Under the pieces are notes generated by a model that worked only from the letters and a program-made list of their open reading frames with translations, had not been told where the DNA came from and searched no databases. From Desulfobacteraceae bacterium (GTDB taxonomy: Bacteria; Desulfobacterota; Desulfobacteria; Desulfobacterales; Desulfobacteraceae), in the NCBI GenBank assembly GCA_024226935.1, contig JAAELK010000110.1:1-64000 (forward strand): DNA of 64,000 nt. Reading direction: 5' to 3'. Shown in pieces: positions 19,287-27,607 of the stretch; position 1 is the first letter of the stretch, and each line of letters begins with the position of its first letter. Position numbers and translations under genes: made by a program.

Positions 19287-19913
19287 ATGAAAAATGCACT
19301 TATCTTAGTAGATATTCAAAATGACTTTATCCCTGGTGGAGCCTTGGCAGTACCAGATGGAGATTCAATAATACCCATAGCAAATAAAATTATGGGAAAC
19401 TTTGATATAGTTATCGCCACCCAGGACTGGCATCCATCAAATCACGGTTCATTTGCCAGCCAACACCTAGGAAGGATGCCGGGGGATATAGTGAAACTCA
19501 ATGGATTAACACAACTGCTGTGGCCGGACCATTGTATCCAGAACACAAAAGGGGCAAAACTGGTCCCGGGCCTTAATATTGATCAAATTACAAAAATTTT
19601 TCACAAAGGCATGGAAAAAGATATCGACAGCTACAGTGGCTTCTACGACAACGCCTGGAAAAAAGATACCGGATTGGGCAATTATCTTAAGCAGCAGAAC
19701 ATCGAACAAATATCAATTATGGGACTGGCTACAGATTATTGTGTAAAATTTACCGCTTTAGATGCCAGGAAATTAGGTTTTATGACAAATCTTATAAAAG
19801 AAGGTATCCGGGGAGTTGAAGTGAATAAGAAAGATTGCAAAAAAGCCGTAGCTGAGATGGAAAATGCAGGCGTAAAAGTTATCAGCACAAATGACCTTGT
19901 AAAAAAACTCTGA
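19287..19913 (+). CDS. pncA: Nicotinamidase / isochorismatase-family hydrolase
   Basis: A 208-aa cysteine hydrolase. The catalytic aspartate is in LVDIQNDF (~residue 9), the metal-binding DWHPSNHGSF follows at ~residue 50, the catalytic lysine lies in HKGMEKD (~110), and the nucleophile cysteine in GLATDYCVKFTA (~150), matching nicotinamidase PncA in order and spacing. It should convert nicotinamide to nicotinate. It sits in the middle of the molybdenum-hydroxylase accessory genes on the same strand, which may be chance or may indicate a nicotinate-using enzyme. The ribosome site is weak. Confidence 0.88.
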   Translation: MKNALILVDIQNDFIPGGALAVPDGDSIIPIANKIMGNFDIVIATQDWHPSNHGSFASQHLGRMPGDIVKLNGLTQLLWPDHCIQNTKGAKLVPGLNIDQITKIFHKGMEKDIDSYSGFYDNAWKKDTGLGNYLKQQNIEQISIMGLATDYCVKFTALDARKLGFMTNLIKEGIRGVEVNKKDCKKAVAEMENAGVKVISTNDLVKKL

Positions 19914-19983
19914 AAGATTTTAATGAAGCTTATCCAACTGGATAAACACCCGGTTTGATAAGATTTCAGGAGCATACTTTAAG

Positions 19984-21024
19984 ATGAAATATTATGAAAA
20001 AGAAAAGATCAAGGCCGTACCCGTGCAAGATGCCGTGGGCAAAGTTTTGCTCCATGATATCACCGAAATAGTTCCCGACCTGTTCAAGGGTCCCTCATTT
20101 AGAAAAGGCCATATCATTACAAAAACAGATGTGGAAAAGCTACTGGATCTTGGCAAACAACATATTTATGTGGCAGGCTTAAAGGGAGAGATCCATGAAA
20201 ATGATGCCGCCCTGCGTATTGCAAGAGCTGCCATGGGCAAAGAAATTGAGATATCTGATCCCAAAGAAGGCAAGGTAGGATTTATCGCCAAAAGCCCAGG
20301 ACTGCTAAAAATTAATCTACCAGCCCTTGAAAAATTAAATTCAATCGAAGATGTCATCTTTGCCACCCTGCATACAAACCAGATGGTAACACTTTCCCAG
20401 GAACTTGCCGGCACCAGGGTCATCCCCCTATCCATTGATGAAAATAAAATCCTGGAAGCAGAAAAAATCTGTAAACAATACTTTCCCATCATTGAGGTAA
20501 AACCCCTGGCCAAATTGGATGTAGGGATAGTGATAACCGGATCGGAGGTGTTTAGCGGCCGAATCCGGGACGGCTTCGGCCCGGTGGTTACAAAAAAATT
20601 TTCGGCCCTGGGCAGCCGTGTCATCAAAAAAATCATTGTGTCCGATGAACTTACCATGACCATAGCAGCCATTGCAAAATTGCTGGAGGCAGGAGCCCAG
20701 ATGATCGCTGTAACGGGCGGCATGTCCGTGGATCCCGATGATTTGACCCCGGCTGCCATCCGGGCGGCAGGGGGTAAAATTATCTTCTATGGGGCCCCGG
20801 TTCTTCCCGGGGCCATGTTTATGCTGGCCTATATTGAAAACATACCCATTTTAGGACTTCCAGGGTGTGTAATGTACCACAGGGCTTCCATTTTTGACCT
20901 GATTCTGCCCCGGCTCCTTGCCGGAGAAAAACTTAAAAAAACGGACATGGTACAGATGGGACATGGCGGATTTTGCGCCAGCTGCAAGGAGTGTAGATTT
21001 CCCTCCTGCAACTTTGGAAAATAA
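19984..21024 (+). CDS. MoeA-like molybdopterin-binding protein with Cys-rich tail
   Basis: A 346-aa protein with the MoeA/MogA molybdopterin-binding fold at ~residues 175-310 (VTGGMSVDPDDLTPAA; LPGCVMYH). Unlike housekeeping MoeA it ends in a compact cysteine motif, CASCKECRFPSC followed by NFGK, which looks like a metal or Fe-S ligand set. Such variants accompany specialised molybdenum hydroxylases together with XdhC and a MobA-like transferase; a role in insertion or editing of the cofactor is inferred. AGGAG lies upstream, and xdhC follows 17 nt downstream. Confidence 0.88.
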   Translation: MKYYEKEKIKAVPVQDAVGKVLLHDITEIVPDLFKGPSFRKGHIITKTDVEKLLDLGKQHIYVAGLKGEIHENDAALRIARAAMGKEIEISDPKEGKVGFIAKSPGLLKINLPALEKLNSIEDVIFATLHTNQMVTLSQELAGTRVIPLSIDENKILEAEKICKQYFPIIEVKPLAKLDVGIVITGSEVFSGRIRDGFGPVVTKKFSALGSRVIKKIIVSDELTMTIAAIAKLLEAGAQMIAVTGGMSVDPDDLTPAAIRAAGGKIIFYGAPVLPGAMFMLAYIENIPILGLPGCVMYHRASIFDLILPRLLAGEKLKKTDMVQMGHGGFCASCKECRFPSCNFGK

Positions 21025-21041
21025 TTTTTGAGGCTAAATCC

Positions 21042-22109
21042 ATGGAATCGCTCACTCCCAATATACTCAATTGTTTAAACCAGGGTATCCCTTTTGCCCT
21101 GGCCACCATTATCACCCACAAGGGGTCCACCCCCCGAACTTCCGGCAGCAAAATGCTGGTTCTTTTTGATGGACAATTATACGGCACCATAGGAGGAGGT
21201 CTTGTGGAAGCAAAGATCATTGAGGCCTGCCAAACCATGATACCCACCCCCGGATGCCAAATCAAAGAATTCATCTTGAACCAGGAGCTTTCCCATGGCC
21301 TGGATATGGTCTGCGGCGGCAATCTCACCATATGGATCGAAACCTTCGGCCCCAAGCCTTCACCGGAGTTAATCCAGGTATTTACGGCAATGGCAATCCA
21401 GGAAAAAGAGGGGAAAAAAAACCTATTAATTTCACGGATACAAGGATTTTCCAATTCAAGCTTTACCACCCAAAAATATCTGGTCCTGGCAGATGGAACA
21501 ACCATTGGTCCCAACCTTTTGCCAAAAACTCTCTTTGATGCCATCGATAACAACCTGTTTTCCAACACAGCACCTGTGATACAAAACCACAATTTGGAAG
21601 AGTTTATAATTGAACCGGGACAAACCAATGCCACCCTTTATATTTTCGGGGCCGGCCATGTGGGACTCCAACTGGCAAAAATGGCACATCTAACAGATTT
21701 TCGCACCATTATAGTAGATGACAGGGCAGAGTTTGCCAATGAGAAACGGTTTAAACATGCCCATACTGTCCATGTGGCAGAGCAATTTCCAACAGCCTTT
21801 GACGAGTTGATCCACAAAAAACTGGTCATTGACAAAAATTGCTATATTGTCATCCTCACCCGGGGACATCTCCACGATCAAACTGTCCTTGAGGCGGCCC
21901 TTAAAACAAAAGCCGGCTACATTGGAATGATCGGCAGTACCAAAAAAAGGGATCAAATCTATGGAAATCTCAGGAAAAAAGGAATCTCAAAAAAAAATCT
22001 CAACCGGGTATATTCCCCCATTGGGCTTGATATAAACTCAGAAACCCCAGCGGAAATTGCCGTGAGCATAATCGGTCAAATCATCCAGATCAGAGCCCAA
22101 ACCCAATGA
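21042..22109 (+). CDS. xdhC: XdhC family molybdenum-cofactor sulfurylation factor
   Basis: A 355-aa XdhC/CoxI-type protein. The N-terminal domain has GSKMLVLFDGQLYGTIGGG (~residues 30-50) and the C-terminal Rossmann domain begins IFGAGHVGLQLAKMA (~residue 199) and carries the family GYIGMIGSTKKR motif (~290). XdhC binds the Mo cofactor, guards its sulfurated form and inserts it into the hydroxylase apoenzyme. In selenium-dependent hydroxylase loci a related protein (YqeB) occurs; full-length XdhC fits this one better. The stop overlaps the start of the next gene by 4 nt (ATGA), implying translational coupling. Confidence 0.92.
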   Translation: MESLTPNILNCLNQGIPFALATIITHKGSTPRTSGSKMLVLFDGQLYGTIGGGLVEAKIIEACQTMIPTPGCQIKEFILNQELSHGLDMVCGGNLTIWIETFGPKPSPELIQVFTAMAIQEKEGKKNLLISRIQGFSNSSFTTQKYLVLADGTTIGPNLLPKTLFDAIDNNLFSNTAPVIQNHNLEEFIIEPGQTNATLYIFGAGHVGLQLAKMAHLTDFRTIIVDDRAEFANEKRFKHAHTVHVAEQFPTAFDELIHKKLVIDKNCYIVILTRGHLHDQTVLEAALKTKAGYIGMIGSTKKRDQIYGNLRKKGISKKNLNRVYSPIGLDINSETPAEIAVSIIGQIIQIRAQTQ

Positions 22110-23254
22110 TCCAAACCCCAATCATACCCATGACCCTATCCGCCGTCATCCCCACCGCGGGATTTTCCACCCGCATGCATCAATTCAAGCCATTGCTCAA
22201 ATTTGGTAACCTGACCATGTTGGAGGTGGTGATCCGCCTGGTTCAAGATTGCGGCATCCAAGATATCCTGGTGGTCACCGGCTACAAACATGCCCTGGTG
22301 GAACCGATCATCCAAAAGACCTGTGCCAGACCGGTGTTTAACCAGACTTTTGAAACTGGCATGCTTGGGTCCATCCAAAAAGGAATAGCCCAGATCAATC
22401 CGGAAAGCCGGGGGTTTTTCCTGTTGCCCATGGATATCCCGGCTATCCGGCCCAACACCATCCTGACCCTGATATCAGCCTTTGAAAAAGCCAGGCAAAG
22501 CATCATCATTCCCAGGTTTAATCAAAAATCCGGCCACCCCCCCCTGATCCCGGCTCGACTGATCCCAGATATCATCAACATAGAACCCGATTCAAACCTG
22601 GGCAAATTTTTGCTTTCTCAAAAAAACAGTCTGATTTACCAACCTGTCCACGACCGGAGCACCCTCCTGGATGCAGACACCAAAGAAGCCTATCTGACTC
22701 TTGTCAATAAATACCGGAATCTGGACATCCCGGACAAAAAAGAGTGCTGGTCCATTATTAACTCTATTCTTCCCGGGGAGACTGCCATTCAATCCCACCT
22801 GGCTCTTGTGGCAAAGATTGCTGCAAAACTTGCCCGGGCAGTTGAAAAGGGACTGACCTCAAAAAAGCAGCAAACTCAGTCCTGCCGCCTGAACCACGAC
22901 CTGATACAGGCAGCAGCTCTCCTCCACGATATCAGACGCAAAGAAAAAAAACATGCAAAAGCCGCAGCTGATTTTCTTGCAGCCCAGGGATTTATCCGGG
23001 TGGCAAAAATTGTGGCCCAGCATATGACCATGGAGCCGGGTGATAAATTAACGGAAAAAGAGATTGTTTATTTTGCGGACAAAATCTGCAACGGCACAAA
23101 GTTGGAACCCGATTATACCAAACGATTTACTGACAAGATCAAACAGGCCCCAGGGGCGAAACCCAGGATTATTCAACGATATGAAGATACTCAACGAATT
23201 TGCGCCCTCATCGAAGCTGCTGCAGGGCAATCCATCCAAACAATTCTCCAATGA
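22106..23254 (+). CDS. MobA/MocA-like NTP transferase fused to an HD domain
   Basis: A 382-aa fusion. Residues ~10-195 form a nucleotidyltransferase with VIPTAGFSTRM, the lysine in FKPLLKFG and the metal-binding LPMDIPA; MocA relatives of this type attach CMP or GMP to molybdopterin. Residues ~230-375 form an HD domain with LLHDIRR (~residue 272) and further histidines (AQHM). HD domains of this class are phosphohydrolases, so one protein may both build and remove a nucleotide, or use HD for regulation. It is coupled to xdhC by a 4-nt overlap and is overlapped at its 3' end by the histidine phosphatase gene. Confidence 0.87.
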   Translation: MIQTPIIPMTLSAVIPTAGFSTRMHQFKPLLKFGNLTMLEVVIRLVQDCGIQDILVVTGYKHALVEPIIQKTCARPVFNQTFETGMLGSIQKGIAQINPESRGFFLLPMDIPAIRPNTILTLISAFEKARQSIIIPRFNQKSGHPPLIPARLIPDIINIEPDSNLGKFLLSQKNSLIYQPVHDRSTLLDADTKEAYLTLVNKYRNLDIPDKKECWSIINSILPGETAIQSHLALVAKIAAKLARAVEKGLTSKKQQTQSCRLNHDLIQAAALLHDIRRKEKKHAKAAADFLAAQGFIRVAKIVAQHMTMEPGDKLTEKEIVYFADKICNGTKLEPDYTKRFTDKIKQAPGAKPRIIQRYEDTQRICALIEAAAGQSIQTILQ

Positions 23255-23801
23255 GTGCCCCGGTCTGTTTTTACTGCGCCACGGACAGATACGAGGACAT
23301 GGGACCAAGCACTTCATCGGCAGAACGGATGTCGCCCTGGATGAAAAAGGTATAGCCCAGGCATTATTCTGGAAAAATGCCTTCGCCCGGATCCGATTTG
23401 ACCGGATATATTCCAGCAGCCTTCTGCGGTGCAAAAACACGGCATCCCTCATCCACCCGACAAAAAAAATTCATATTGATTCCAGACTCAACGAAATCGA
23501 CATGGGAACCTGGGACGGTAAATCCTTTGATCATATAAGACAGACACAACCGGATCTGTTCCAACAAAGGGGAGAGCAAATTAAGAATTTCAGACCGCCC
23601 AAAGGAGAAAGCTTTAATGATCTATATAACCGTGTCTCCCCTTTTTTTGAAACCTTGACACAAACCATGGAATCCCCGACACTTGTCATCACCCACAGCG
23701 GAGTTATCCGGATCATGCTCTGCCACTATCTTGGCAGAGATATCGGACAATTACTCCAAATAAAATTGGAATACAGTCACCTGTTTCTCCTGGGAAAATG
23801 A
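23181..23801 (+). CDS. Histidine phosphatase family protein
   Basis: A 206-aa phosphoglycerate-mutase-like phosphatase. The catalytic motif LLRHGQI (RHG) is near residue 33, followed by the second conserved arginine in SSSLLRCKNTA and the C-terminal histidine in VITHSGVIR. CobC-type cobalamin phosphatases and sugar phosphatases have this layout; the position in the molybdenum cluster suggests a phosphate-cleaving step on a cofactor intermediate, which is inference. The ATG at 23181 is the last in-frame ATG before the catalytic domain; it places the start 74 nt inside the upstream gene, and the in-frame region before RHG is not conserved-looking. A longer frame runs back to 23064. Confidence 0.85.
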   Translation: MKILNEFAPSSKLLQGNPSKQFSNECPGLFLLRHGQIRGHGTKHFIGRTDVALDEKGIAQALFWKNAFARIRFDRIYSSSLLRCKNTASLIHPTKKIHIDSRLNEIDMGTWDGKSFDHIRQTQPDLFQQRGEQIKNFRPPKGESFNDLYNRVSPFFETLTQTMESPTLVITHSGVIRIMLCHYLGRDIGQLLQIKLEYSHLFLLGK

Positions 23802-23835
23802 GTAAATATCCTAGCCAGAGGGCCAGGATATTTAC
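23802..23835. terminator. Hairpin after the molybdenum-hydroxylase operon
   Basis: Arms 23802-23816 and 23821-23835 pair over 15 bp with one mismatch and a 4-nt loop, starting one base after the stop of the histidine phosphatase. It lacks a strong T-run but lies exactly where the operon should end, before the convergent GH32 gene. Confidence 0.6.
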
Positions 23836-23911
23836 GTTAGACTAAAATCCCCTAACCACAATCATCCATAAAATTAAATTTATATAAAATTGTTTACCGG
23901 CTTAGTCATCT

Positions 23912-25864
23912 TCAATTTGATTTTCCTGTAATTAAAGCCGGCGCTTTTACCCAGCATGTATCCATGGGGTATACAGTCACTTCTGCATTCATATTTTCAA
24001 TTCCATAAACCTTCACGGTATTATTGTCCAAATCTCCATTATTGGGCAGAGGGGAACTGTATACTTTGTATGGAATAGAGGTTGTGTGTAAATATTTGCT
24101 TATAAATATTTCCATTATGGAGCCATCAAGATAAACATTGACTGCCAGTTGTGAAGAATTTTCAGGAAGATTAAGATCGATGGGAGTTCCATTATCCAGG
24201 GATAGTTTTCCTTTTTCTATACTTATTTTTGTGCATTTGTCTTTACTGCACCCAACCTTAATGCCAAATTTTGCCGAAAGTATATTCTTAGCTTCAAACC
24301 TTGTGTCGATATTGATATATCTACCTTTTACATCATCCAAGGATATTTGCTTTGTATTCCCGGAAAATGATATCTTTGAACTAAATATCTTCTTTTTCCT
24401 GAGAGCATTCACCAATACCGGTTCCTGACCAAGTTTCCATTTATCATTTTCCTTGTATGCAAAAAGAAACCTCGGCGAACTGAGTGCACCCGCCCATTTG
24501 TATTCTTTACCGTCATTTGCCTGACTTGCCAGATTCAGCCATCCAAACAGATATTTTCTCTGTTCATTATCCAGGGATATAATATTTGATGCGTAGAAAA
24601 CAAAGTCTGGATTTAGATCCAGGTGTTTGCTTACAGCCATACCGTTTGAGTCTTTAAAACTTTCAAGGGGTTCAAATTTCATTTTTTCTTTTGATTTTTT
24701 AATGTGTCCCAATACATAGTAAATAGATTTCCCATAGGCTTTATGGGCAGGACCGTCCTGGCCATAAACAAGGATATAAGGTGTCTTGTTTGTGGTTCCG
24801 ATATGATCGGTCAATCTATACAAAACACCACACTCATAATCTCCACCCCCTGTAATGGGGTCTTTTACCGCTGTTTTACCGCTAAAGAAAAAATTATTGG
24901 CCTTATTAACCCTTTGCCAGTTTTTAGTTAAATCCTCACCATCATTTTTAAAAAGCAGTATCACTCCACGGGGTGTGCCGTCTTTTTCTTTTATTCCGCC
25001 GGATACTATCATATAAAAATTTGAATCATCCGGGAATCTTAAAAATTGTGGATCTCTGAATGAAATTAAATTGAGCTCGGCAGGCTGTGAAACTATGATA
25101 TCTGGGTTTGAATTTGGATCATCAATTGAGGTTGTTGAATATTTAGTCCATTCAGTCAAAAAAGGATCAACCAGATTGCCGTTACCATCAACTTTATTTG
25201 CCTGTAAAGCCCTGGCAAAACATATAACTTCCTGTTTTGATTCATCGGTTCCCCATACCCCTGAATATGCAGCCGTTGGGTAGTATGTAACTATTTTTTT
25301 TCCATTTTTATCTTTTTCTTTATAGGGCAAAAGTTCAACCCCGCCCGTAAAAATTCCATCTTTATCGGGGGCATTATTATTTAAAGACTGCATTAAGGCA
25401 CTTGTTTTAAAAATTGCTTTTTCATCAACGGGATAAAACCATTTGTAACTCCATTTTTTATCAGGATCTCCAACCATGTGAGACCAGATCATATTTCCCC
25501 ACTGTTTTCCCCATGGATTGGACTGACAAAAAACGTGAAACGAAGAATTAAAATAAAAAAGCCCGCAGGGATCATTAATCCAGCCGGATGGTGCCCGCAA
25601 ATGATATTTTGGATAGGTCGGGTCCGATATTGCTGACTTGTGATTGTTGAACACCTTAATATTAGCAGCGTACTGTGTCTCTTTATAGGTTGCTGCCACC
25701 CCGGGGGATGCCGCCTGGAAAATAAAGATAAAAAAGGCAAACAGAACCAACAATTTTTCTTTTTTAACAGCCAGGCCTGGTTTTATTACAAACCTGTCAA
25801 AATGATTTTTCAATTTGAAACCTGAACTGCCCCCCCGGAAAAATGATCGATTTGTGTATCTCAT
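23912..25864 (-). CDS. Exported glycoside hydrolase family 32 (fructan/sucrose hydrolase)
   Basis: A 650-aa secreted GH32 enzyme. A hydrophobic export segment (~residues 35-60, LLVLFAFFIFIF... ending AAS/AA) follows an unusually long basic N-terminus. The GH32 catalytic triad is present: nucleophile Asp in WINDPCG (~residue 98), the FRDPQF stabiliser (~271) and acid/base Glu in YECGVLY (~342). The C-terminal ~150 residues form the beta-sandwich module. The family cleaves sucrose, inulin or levan in periplasm or medium; levanase/fructanase is more likely than levansucrase given the motifs. GGAGG lies 8 nt before the start. It stands alone, converging with the preceding operon, and is an unexpected activity for a sulfate-reducer-like background. 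Confidence 0.88.
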   Translation of the reverse strand: MRYTNRSFFRGGSSGFKLKNHFDRFVIKPGLAVKKEKLLVLFAFFIFIFQAASPGVAATYKETQYAANIKVFNNHKSAISDPTYPKYHLRAPSGWINDPCGLFYFNSSFHVFCQSNPWGKQWGNMIWSHMVGDPDKKWSYKWFYPVDEKAIFKTSALMQSLNNNAPDKDGIFTGGVELLPYKEKDKNGKKIVTYYPTAAYSGVWGTDESKQEVICFARALQANKVDGNGNLVDPFLTEWTKYSTTSIDDPNSNPDIIVSQPAELNLISFRDPQFLRFPDDSNFYMIVSGGIKEKDGTPRGVILLFKNDGEDLTKNWQRVNKANNFFFSGKTAVKDPITGGGDYECGVLYRLTDHIGTTNKTPYILVYGQDGPAHKAYGKSIYYVLGHIKKSKEKMKFEPLESFKDSNGMAVSKHLDLNPDFVFYASNIISLDNEQRKYLFGWLNLASQANDGKEYKWAGALSSPRFLFAYKENDKWKLGQEPVLVNALRKKKIFSSKISFSGNTKQISLDDVKGRYINIDTRFEAKNILSAKFGIKVGCSKDKCTKISIEKGKLSLDNGTPIDLNLPENSSQLAVNVYLDGSIMEIFISKYLHTTSIPYKVYSSPLPNNGDLDNNTVKVYGIENMNAEVTVYPMDTCWVKAPALITGKSN

Positions 25865-25891
25865 CTTAAATTACCTCCACCCTTTTTTTAG

Positions 25892-25984
25892 TTTATATGA
25901 AAGAACCAATCAACTTATCGAATTCTTTCATATTTTGTTGTGGACAAGCCGATAGAAGTCCTTGGACGGCCCATGGCCGTTATT
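25892..25984 (+). repeat. 93-bp structured intergenic repeat, copy B (diverged)
   Basis: This copy keeps TTTATATGAAA, TTTGTTGTGG and the terminal CCATGGCCGTTATT in register but differs widely in between. The outer hairpin is GAAAGAA paired with TTCTTTC, where copies E and F have GAAACTC with GAGTTTC, so both arms changed together. It lies 28 nt upstream of the GH32 start. Confidence 0.6.
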
Positions 25985-26276
25985 TAATTTTTCTTCAACC
26001 TTCCCCGCCATTCAGCATTTTGATCTTAAAAATCAACAAAATATGTTCAAAATTCTATATCAAAAGTTCTGCTTCCAAGTCGATTTCAGGCCCAGTGGAG
26101 ATAAAAGTCAAGTTCGAGAATGAGCCTTCAAATTACCACGTCGGAGGAATCGACTTTTGCTGGAGTGTCGTCTCTGGAATTATCCTTATCATCTACAAAT
26201 AAATCCTTATCAAATTCTCAGTTCTTTATCCAGCAGGCTATTAAAAAAAATTACCTACTGGAAAAATTATCAACAA

Positions 26277-26400
26277 CCAGTTTTGAATGGGCGTTGTCCA
26301 TTTTTTACTGGCGTTCTGGATGCCCATGTAAAGCTACTTTAACTGCCTGTTCTGGTTTGGGAATGAACCTTTTGTTTTTGCAAAGTGCCCTTTTCAAAAT
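26277..26400 (-). pseudogene. Decayed 3' fragment of an IS256-family transposase
   Basis: Read on the minus strand, this stretch encodes FIPKPEQAVK and then, after a +1 frameshift and next to a stop codon, LYMGIQNASKKWTTPIQNW. This matches the conserved C-terminal pattern of IS256-type transposases (FPNE..LK.LYLA..NI.KKWT.P...W). Nothing else of the element can be recognised on either side, so it is a relic. The surrounding 650 bases (25985-26630) hold only this relic and the tandem promoter repeat. Confidence 0.6.
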
Positions 26401-26504
26401 ACCGAGATCTGCTTAGAATAGGATTCTGGGTCAATACTATAATTTAACAAAGGATAAAATACTGTCAATTTTGATGGAGTCATATACCAAACATATCAAT
26501 ATAT

Positions 26505-26566
26505 TATTGACAATCCAGTGGTGAATTTGTACAAATATTGACAATTCAGTAGTGAATTTGTACAAA
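26505..26566 (+). promoter_or_regulatory. Two tandem 31-bp repeats, each with a promoter-like TTGACA-N17-TACAAA
   Basis: Units 26505-26535 and 26536-26566 differ at two positions only. Each contains TTGACA followed 17 nt later by TACAAA. They lie 65-125 nt upstream of the nucleotidyltransferase-like exported protein. They could be duplicated promoters or a tandem operator. Confidence 0.5.
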
Positions 26567-26630
26567 ATATTTAATTTTACCCATTGCTATCTCTGTCTAC
26601 GTTATTGTTTGTAAGGAGTCTTACATTCAC

Positions 26631-27563
26631 ATGAAAAAAATTAAAATACTGTTAGTAATAATTTTTATCAGCCATCCTATTGGTATTTTGGGTTCATCTA
26701 TTGATGGAAAAAATGAATTTGAATTTAATAAGTATTTTATTGCTCAAAATATCGATCATAAATCGAATTTTGAAAAATCTGCTCCTGGTGATATCTCTGC
26801 TGCAAAAAACCATAAATTAAACAATATAATACCTATTGATGTAAAATCAGTTGTAAAAAAGAATATTGAAATTACTCCTACAAAAAAAAAATATGATTAC
26901 AGCACTAGTGAATATCATTACAGGCTAAAAAATGTTAAAGTTTTGCAAAATGCTAGATGGCTTTGGGTCCAGAACCACCCAGAGGATTATGTAAATCTTC
27001 TTAGAAAAGCAGGTATTACAGACAAGGCAATATCCGCAATGTCAGAAAGAAAATATCCCCTGGGGTTTTCAAATCAAGATCAATACGACACTTATGTTAT
27101 GGAATTGATCAATGTTATGCAGACAATTGAAAAAAAATATAATATCCATAAAATTAGAGTTGTTCAGCAAGGAAGCTATATTACCGGCTATAGCTCTAAT
27201 CCAAGGAAGGGAAGCAGAAAATTACCAGACCATATTTTTCATAAAGAAAGCGATCTTGATTTTAGAATGTCGGGAGTTGGTATAGGTATATATATAAAAA
27301 CTTTAAAGAAAAAACCAAAAGCGTGGGATGATGCCCCCAACTTGCTTTATCCAGACAGTGTGGGAGAAGTTTTCCCTGAAGTTCAGTTCTTTCTTGAAAA
27401 GTGGGCCTCCATTATAGGTCGACAAATTCAGGCAACAATAGATACAGATCCTGGTCCTGAATTTGAACCAAATCCCTGGGACTGGGAAATTCAAATTCCA
27501 GTTTCGCCGAACAATATTAATTGTTGTAAAAGAAGAGATGACCCACGTAAACTCAAAAGTTGA
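26631..27563 (+). CDS. Exported nucleotidyltransferase-like protein of unknown role
   Basis: A 310-aa protein with an N-terminal signal peptide (KKIKILLVIIFISHPIGILGSS). The first ~80 mature residues are low-complexity and Asn/Lys rich. The C-terminal ~190 residues carry VVQQGSYITGYSSNPRKG and then ESDLDFRM, i.e. a Gly-Ser pair followed by an Asp-x-Asp, the pattern of nucleotidyltransferase-fold domains and especially of those used as toxin domains (QGS.TG....SD.D). The spacing between GS and DxD is longer than usual. An exported nucleotidyltransferase would have to act outside the cytoplasm or in another cell, so an effector role is possible but not shown. AT content is higher than in neighbours, and no immunity gene is obvious. 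Confidence 0.7.
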   Translation: MKKIKILLVIIFISHPIGILGSSIDGKNEFEFNKYFIAQNIDHKSNFEKSAPGDISAAKNHKLNNIIPIDVKSVVKKNIEITPTKKKYDYSTSEYHYRLKNVKVLQNARWLWVQNHPEDYVNLLRKAGITDKAISAMSERKYPLGFSNQDQYDTYVMELINVMQTIEKKYNIHKIRVVQQGSYITGYSSNPRKGSRKLPDHIFHKESDLDFRMSGVGIGIYIKTLKKKPKAWDDAPNLLYPDSVGEVFPEVQFFLEKWASIIGRQIQATIDTDPGPEFEPNPWDWEIQIPVSPNNINCCKRRDDPRKLKS

Positions 27564-27603
27564 AACCGGTCCCCGAAAAGAACCCCGGAGACCGGTTTTT
27601 TGA
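27563..27603 (+). terminator. Intrinsic terminator
   Basis: AAACCGGT (27563-27570) pairs with ACCGGTTT (27591-27598), extended inward by CCCCG/CGGAG with one mismatch, and is followed by a T-run. It ends the exported nucleotidyltransferase-like gene and lies between two convergent genes. Confidence 0.8.
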
Positions 27604-27607
27604 TTAA

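Noticed and set aside
25897-26416. Several plus-strand open frames upstream of the nucleotidyltransferase-like gene
   Set aside because: They overlap the repeat copy and are shadows of the minus-strand IS256 relic.
26100-26500. CRISPR array or complete insertion sequence
   Set aside because: Only one transposase fragment and two tandem 31-bp units are seen, with no spacers and no inverted terminal repeats.
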